From: an uncultured Prevotella sp.
GTDB taxonomy: Bacteria; Bacteroidota; Bacteroidia; Bacteroidales; Bacteroidaceae
Length of the DNA stretch: 64,000 nucleotides
Assembly (NCBI GenBank): GCA_946548085.1
Contig: CAMNPN010000078.1
Coordinates: forward strand, 1 to 64,000
Direction: 5' to 3'
In this document: in pieces, positions 61,265-64,000 of the stretch
Position numbering within the stretch: the stretch's first letter is position 1
Layout of the letters: each line of letters starts with the position of its first letter
Program-made: the position numbers and the translations under genes
Notes under the pieces: generated by a model
What the model was told of the DNA's origin: nothing
Seen by the model: the letters and a program-made list of their open reading frames with translations, nothing else
Database searches by the model: none

Positions 61265-61716
61265 TAGCCGATGGTCATGAGAACGGCACCTTCCATGACG
61301 GTCTCACCCTGTTTAACGGTGATTGACGTGACGGTGCCGGAGAATTCCGACTCGATATTATTCTGCATCTTCATGGCTTCAAGCACGAGGACGATGTCGC
61401 CGGTATTTACCTTGTCACCTACGTTGACTTTCAGCTCAGTGATAGTACCTGGCAGTGGAGCCTTGATGGCAGAGCCAGTGCCAGGAGCCATGGGCTTATC
61501 GGCAGCAGGTGCTTTTTCGGGGACTACCACCGGGCGCGCCACGGGCTTTGGAGCCTCTATATGCACCTTCTTCAGGGTGCTGCTCGGATTAATGGGCTGT
61601 TTCAACTCAACATCGAAACGGATACCATTGACGTTAACCTTGGCAACGTTGCCCTCTACTTCTTCTATCTCTACGTCGTAATCGACACCTTGAACTTTAT
61701 ATTGATACTTATTCAT
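61264..61716 (-). CDS. biotin carboxyl carrier subunit of the decarboxylase
   Basis: 150 residues. The C-terminal biotinyl domain has VLEAMKMQNN with Lys116 as biotin site and the preceding Ala/Pro-rich linker (PVARPVVVPEKAPAADKP). It ferries CO2 between the alpha carboxyltransferase and OadB. The N terminus (VDYDVEIEEVEGNVAKVNVN) is the usual short beta domain. Confidence 0.93.
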   Translation of the reverse strand: MNKYQYKVQGVDYDVEIEEVEGNVAKVNVNGIRFDVELKQPINPSSTLKKVHIEAPKPVARPVVVPEKAPAADKPMAPGTGSAIKAPLPGTITELKVNVGDKVNTGDIVLVLEAMKMQNNIESEFSGTVTSITVKQGETVMEGAVLMTIG

Positions 61717-61722
61717 CTTTTT

Positions 61723-61749
61723 ATTTACGATTTACGGATTTGCGATTTT
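61723..61749. repeat. ATTTACG tract before the biotin carrier gene
   Basis: ATTTACGATTTACGGATTT and GCGATTTT units; it ends 6 bases before the biotin-carrier start and matches the tract at 61240. Confidence 0.55.
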
Positions 61750-61763
61750 AAACAATGAACTAT

Positions 61764-62789
61764 TTATCGGATCTCTGGCGTTGTGGGAATGTTTGGTGCA
61801 TTGTGGGAGGTGGGGATGACAGGTGTAGAGAAGTGAGTCATCTGACTGCCTTCATCCGACCAGCCTGTTCGTTGTGGTTTGATGGTTATGATGCCACTCT
61901 CCACATCATGGACATCATCCTGGTACTGCTTCATGGCCATAGAGATTACAGCAATATAGACCTCCTTGTCGATGCCTTTCTTCCCAAGTCCATCTTGCAG
62001 AATGTTGCCTGTAGTGTGGGCAATGTCGTGAGTTACTTCTACAGTCTTAGTCACGGTCTTGATGGGCTGTGTGTGTACTACCTTCTTGGCTGTGTCGAGA
62101 TGGCGCATAATCAGGCCGAAGACCCAGAAGAACACAAAGAGCAGTGCCAGACAGAAGAAAACGATTCCCATGGCCAGAAGCGTGATGCCGATTCCGTATG
62201 GGTCCTCACGCTTCAGTTTAGCATCCTTGGTCTCGTCGGTCTTGATGAAATTCTCGATGCCGGCAGTAACATTCTCAGGAGATTTTATGCTCCACTGGTT
62301 GCCGTGTCTGGCATAGCTCTGGTCTGCAGCCATTGCAGGCACGCTGACGGAGTCGATAAGCTCTTCGGCATTACCATTGTAAAAACCGATCCATACAGGT
62401 TCTGACATGGGAACCGTTAATGAGAGATGCAACTTACCTTGCGCAGGGTTTGAGTTGCAAAAGAAAACGAGGTGCTGTCTGCCGCCAATCTGTGTACGCG
62501 GGTCTCCGTTAGGGATGACGCTCATGCGCTTGATACGTTCAGGCACACTCATGTTAGGATCGAGCACACTGCGGTCGGTGGTGAAGTACATACCACGGAT
62601 GTTGTAGGTGGTGAACGAGGTATTCTCCAGTTCTATCCACGCTTCCCGCTGACCATACTCATCCTGAATGCTGGCGGTGTTGTTGGTCAGCACTTCATTG
62701 ATGCGGATGTTCTTGGCTCCCTGAGCCATCACCGCCGTCGTACTTGCCAGCAACACACTGCTTAACAGGAGTTTCTTAAAGTTATTCAT
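61764..62789 (-). CDS. OadG-like gamma/delta subunit with lamin-tail domain
   Basis: 341 residues with signal peptide (MNNFKKLLLSSVLLASTTAV). Residues about 25-150 form a lamin-tail-like (LTD) beta domain (IRINEVLTNNTASIQDEYGQ, in part, WIELENTS), followed by one membrane helix (GITLLAMGIVFFCLALLFVFFW, in part, about 190-215) typical of OadG, and a long tail. Together with the biotin carrier and OadB it builds the membrane part of a Na+-dependent decarboxylase, presumably methylmalonyl-CoA or oxaloacetate. LTD-OadG fusions are usual in Bacteroidetes. Confidence 0.87.
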   Translation of the reverse strand: MNNFKKLLLSSVLLASTTAVMAQGAKNIRINEVLTNNTASIQDEYGQREAWIELENTSFTTYNIRGMYFTTDRSVLDPNMSVPERIKRMSVIPNGDPRTQIGGRQHLVFFCNSNPAQGKLHLSLTVPMSEPVWIGFYNGNAEELIDSVSVPAMAADQSYARHGNQWSIKSPENVTAGIENFIKTDETKDAKLKREDPYGIGITLLAMGIVFFCLALLFVFFWVFGLIMRHLDTAKKVVHTQPIKTVTKTVEVTHDIAHTTGNILQDGLGKKGIDKEVYIAVISMAMKQYQDDVHDVESGIITIKPQRTGWSDEGSQMTHFSTPVIPTSHNAPNIPTTPEIR

Positions 62790-62852
62790 CTTTTAGTTAC
62801 GTGTATATTGTATATCAATTACTTATTTCTACTTTACTACAGTATTTGTCGT

Positions 62853-64000
62853 TTACCCGCAGAAGAACAATATGATAATCTGTGCAGTGAAGATGCGCAG
62901 GAACATTGACAACGGATAGACCGTCGAGTATCCGATGGCAGGTGCCTCTTTCGAGCAGATGCTGTTGGCATAGGCCAGAGCAGGAGGGTCGGTATACGTA
63001 CCGGCAATCATACCTGCGATGGTGAAATAGTTAAACTTATACTTGATCCTGGCAATAGGTCCGACGATAAGGATCGGGATAATAGTAATTAGGAAACCCG
63101 TCAACACGTAGAGCATGCCGTCGCCTTCAACCACGGTCTCAAAGAATCCTGCACCAGCCTTGATGCCTACCGAAGCAAGGAAGAGCACAAGACCGATTTC
63201 GCGCAGCATCATATTCGCCGAGGTTGTAGTATATGTAACAAGGTGGATCTTATAGCCATATCGCCCAATGAGGATGGCGATGATCAGTGGTCCGCCAGCC
63301 AAACCCAGTTTTACGGGTACCGGCATGCCTGGGATGGCCAGGGGGAACGAACCGAAGATAAGGCCGAGGAATATTCCCACGAAGATGGTGGCGATGTTGG
63401 GCGCATTCAGACGGCGAATGGAGTTTCCCATCTTGTTGGCCACACGGTCGACAGCGTCCTCTGGACCGACCACCATGATCTTGTCGCCCACTTGGAGGGG
63501 CAGACTCGCAGAAGCGAAGAGGTCCATACCATGACGAGTGAGACGTGTGACATTAACACCGTGCACGCTTGAGAAGTGCATAGAGGCCAGCGTTTTACCG
63601 TTCACCCTCGGATTAGTGATAAGGATACGCTTGGATACCAAAGGCTGGTCTGACTGCTCGAAGTCGATGTCAAGCTTTGGTCCGATAAAGGCCATGATAG
63701 CTTCTTGGTCGGCCTCGGCACATACGATCAGCATCTGGTCTCCTAAGTGGAAGATGGTATCACGGTTGGGAATGCACAACTCGCCCTCATGGACAAGACG
63801 CGATACGACAAAGTCGCGGTTCAGGAAGTCGTGTACCTGTAACAATGTCTTTCCTTCAAGGTACTTGTTTGTTACCTCCAGGTGCATCTTGTAGGGTTTC
63901 TTGTTCACGTTTGTCTCTTCCATAGCCTTCAGGCTCTCTTCTTCCTTCTCCAGCTTTATCTTGCACGCGTACCTTATTAAAATAGTAGCACCTATGATGC
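62853..64000 (-). CDS. AspT/YidE-family transporter, start outside the window
   Basis: At least 382 residues, cut by the window end; the frame stays open to 64000. The part present has a membrane-helix end (ATILIRYACKIKLEKEEES), two TrkA-C-like cytoplasmic domains (about 30-150; LEGKTLLQVHDFL, NGKTLASMHF), then five to six helices with LGLIFGSFPLAIPGMPVPVKL, GPLIIAILIGRYGY and GMIAGTYTDPPALAYAN, as in the aspartate-alanine exchanger family. Substrate unknown. It precedes OadG by about 60 bases on the same strand and may be co-transcribed. Confidence 0.88.
   Translation of the reverse strand, partial: IIGATILIRYACKIKLEKEEESLKAMEETNVNKKPYKMHLEVTNKYLEGKTLLQVHDFLNRDFVVSRLVHEGELCIPNRDTIFHLGDQMLIVCAEADQEAIMAFIGPKLDIDFEQSDQPLVSKRILITNPRVNGKTLASMHFSSVHGVNVTRLTRHGMDLFASASLPLQVGDKIMVVGPEDAVDRVANKMGNSIRRLNAPNIATIFVGIFLGLIFGSFPLAIPGMPVPVKLGLAGGPLIIAILIGRYGYKIHLVTYTTTSANMMLREIGLVLFLASVGIKAGAGFFETVVEGDGMLYVLTGFLITIIPILIVGPIARIKYKFNYFTIAGMIAGTYTDPPALAYANSICSKEAPAIGYSTVYPLSMFLRIFTAQIIILFFCG

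Noticed and set aside
1..64000. tRNA, rRNA, insertion-sequence transposase or integrase genes
   Set aside because: I looked for tRNA T-loop signatures and for transposase motifs and saw none; short or unusual RNAs could be missed by eye.

Overview
The window looks like chromosome of a gut or rumen Bacteroidales, most likely the Prevotella/Xylanibacter group. The evidence is a SusC/SusD pair, Bacteroidetes-type promoters (TAnnTTTG -7 boxes, some with TTTG 19-20 nt upstream), a BspA-like leucine-rich-repeat protein, Rid/LuxR genes, a DUF4924-rfbD-prfC block and a clc-fmt-rpe block. Base composition is about half G+C in most genes, with AT-rich exceptions. This taxonomic call is from gene content only.

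Layout. 1-7854 (+) is a glutamine amidotransferase cluster: pyrG (5' end outside), a purF homologue, carA, a half-length carB and asnB. 7930-33366 (nearly all -) is a plant-cell-wall locus. It holds a CE7 esterase / alpha-beta hydrolase / GH3 operon, a decayed stretch with a pectinesterase remnant, a sialidase-like propeller, a lone ATPase, a SusC-SusD-lipoprotein operon, and a second operon with a CE8 pectinesterase, a PL1 pectate lyase and a 1623-residue GH28-GH105-third-domain enzyme. The enzymes point to pectin (homogalacturonan/rhamnogalacturonan) plus acetylated xylan side chains. A ROK sugar kinase follows. 34623-46010 (+) is housekeeping: a SpoIIE-type phosphatase, a LysE exporter, DUF4924, rfbD, prfC, a porin, a threonylcarbamoyl-AMP synthase, a ClC channel, a GxxExxY protein, fmt, a 38-residue ORF and rpe. 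46168-57001 holds an ECF sigma factor, a GHMP kinase-GalU fusion, the LRR-dockerin protein, rfbA, a conserved hypothetical, a ZapB-like protein, zapA and rny. 57117-64000 (-) holds a wrecked patatin gene fused to an AraC remnant, a two-domain Rid protein, a LuxR regulator, sodium-pump decarboxylase subunits and an AspT-type transporter cut by the window end.

The most unusual feature is a set of dispersed short-oligomer repeats. Each copy is built from a tandem 7-10-mer, often as two arms in inverted orientation around a non-conserved centre. At least eight sequence families occur: AGTTTACAG, ATGGTCAATG, TTAGGGTGG, GGAGTGAGGAG, CACAGATTACACAG, GCGCCTTTT, ATTTACG and CTTCACTCTTCA. They fill intergenic gaps, repeatedly begin at or within a few bases of a stop codon, form perfect inverted repeats of 20, 36 and 39 bp, and lie in frame inside at least three genes (purF, GH3, the GH28 fusion). 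One coincides exactly with the point where carB stops at half length. One family (CACAGATTACACAG) surrounds the gene for a GxxExxY PDDEXK-like protein, which suggests, without proving, a nuclease-repeat pair comparable in logic to RAYT/REP systems.
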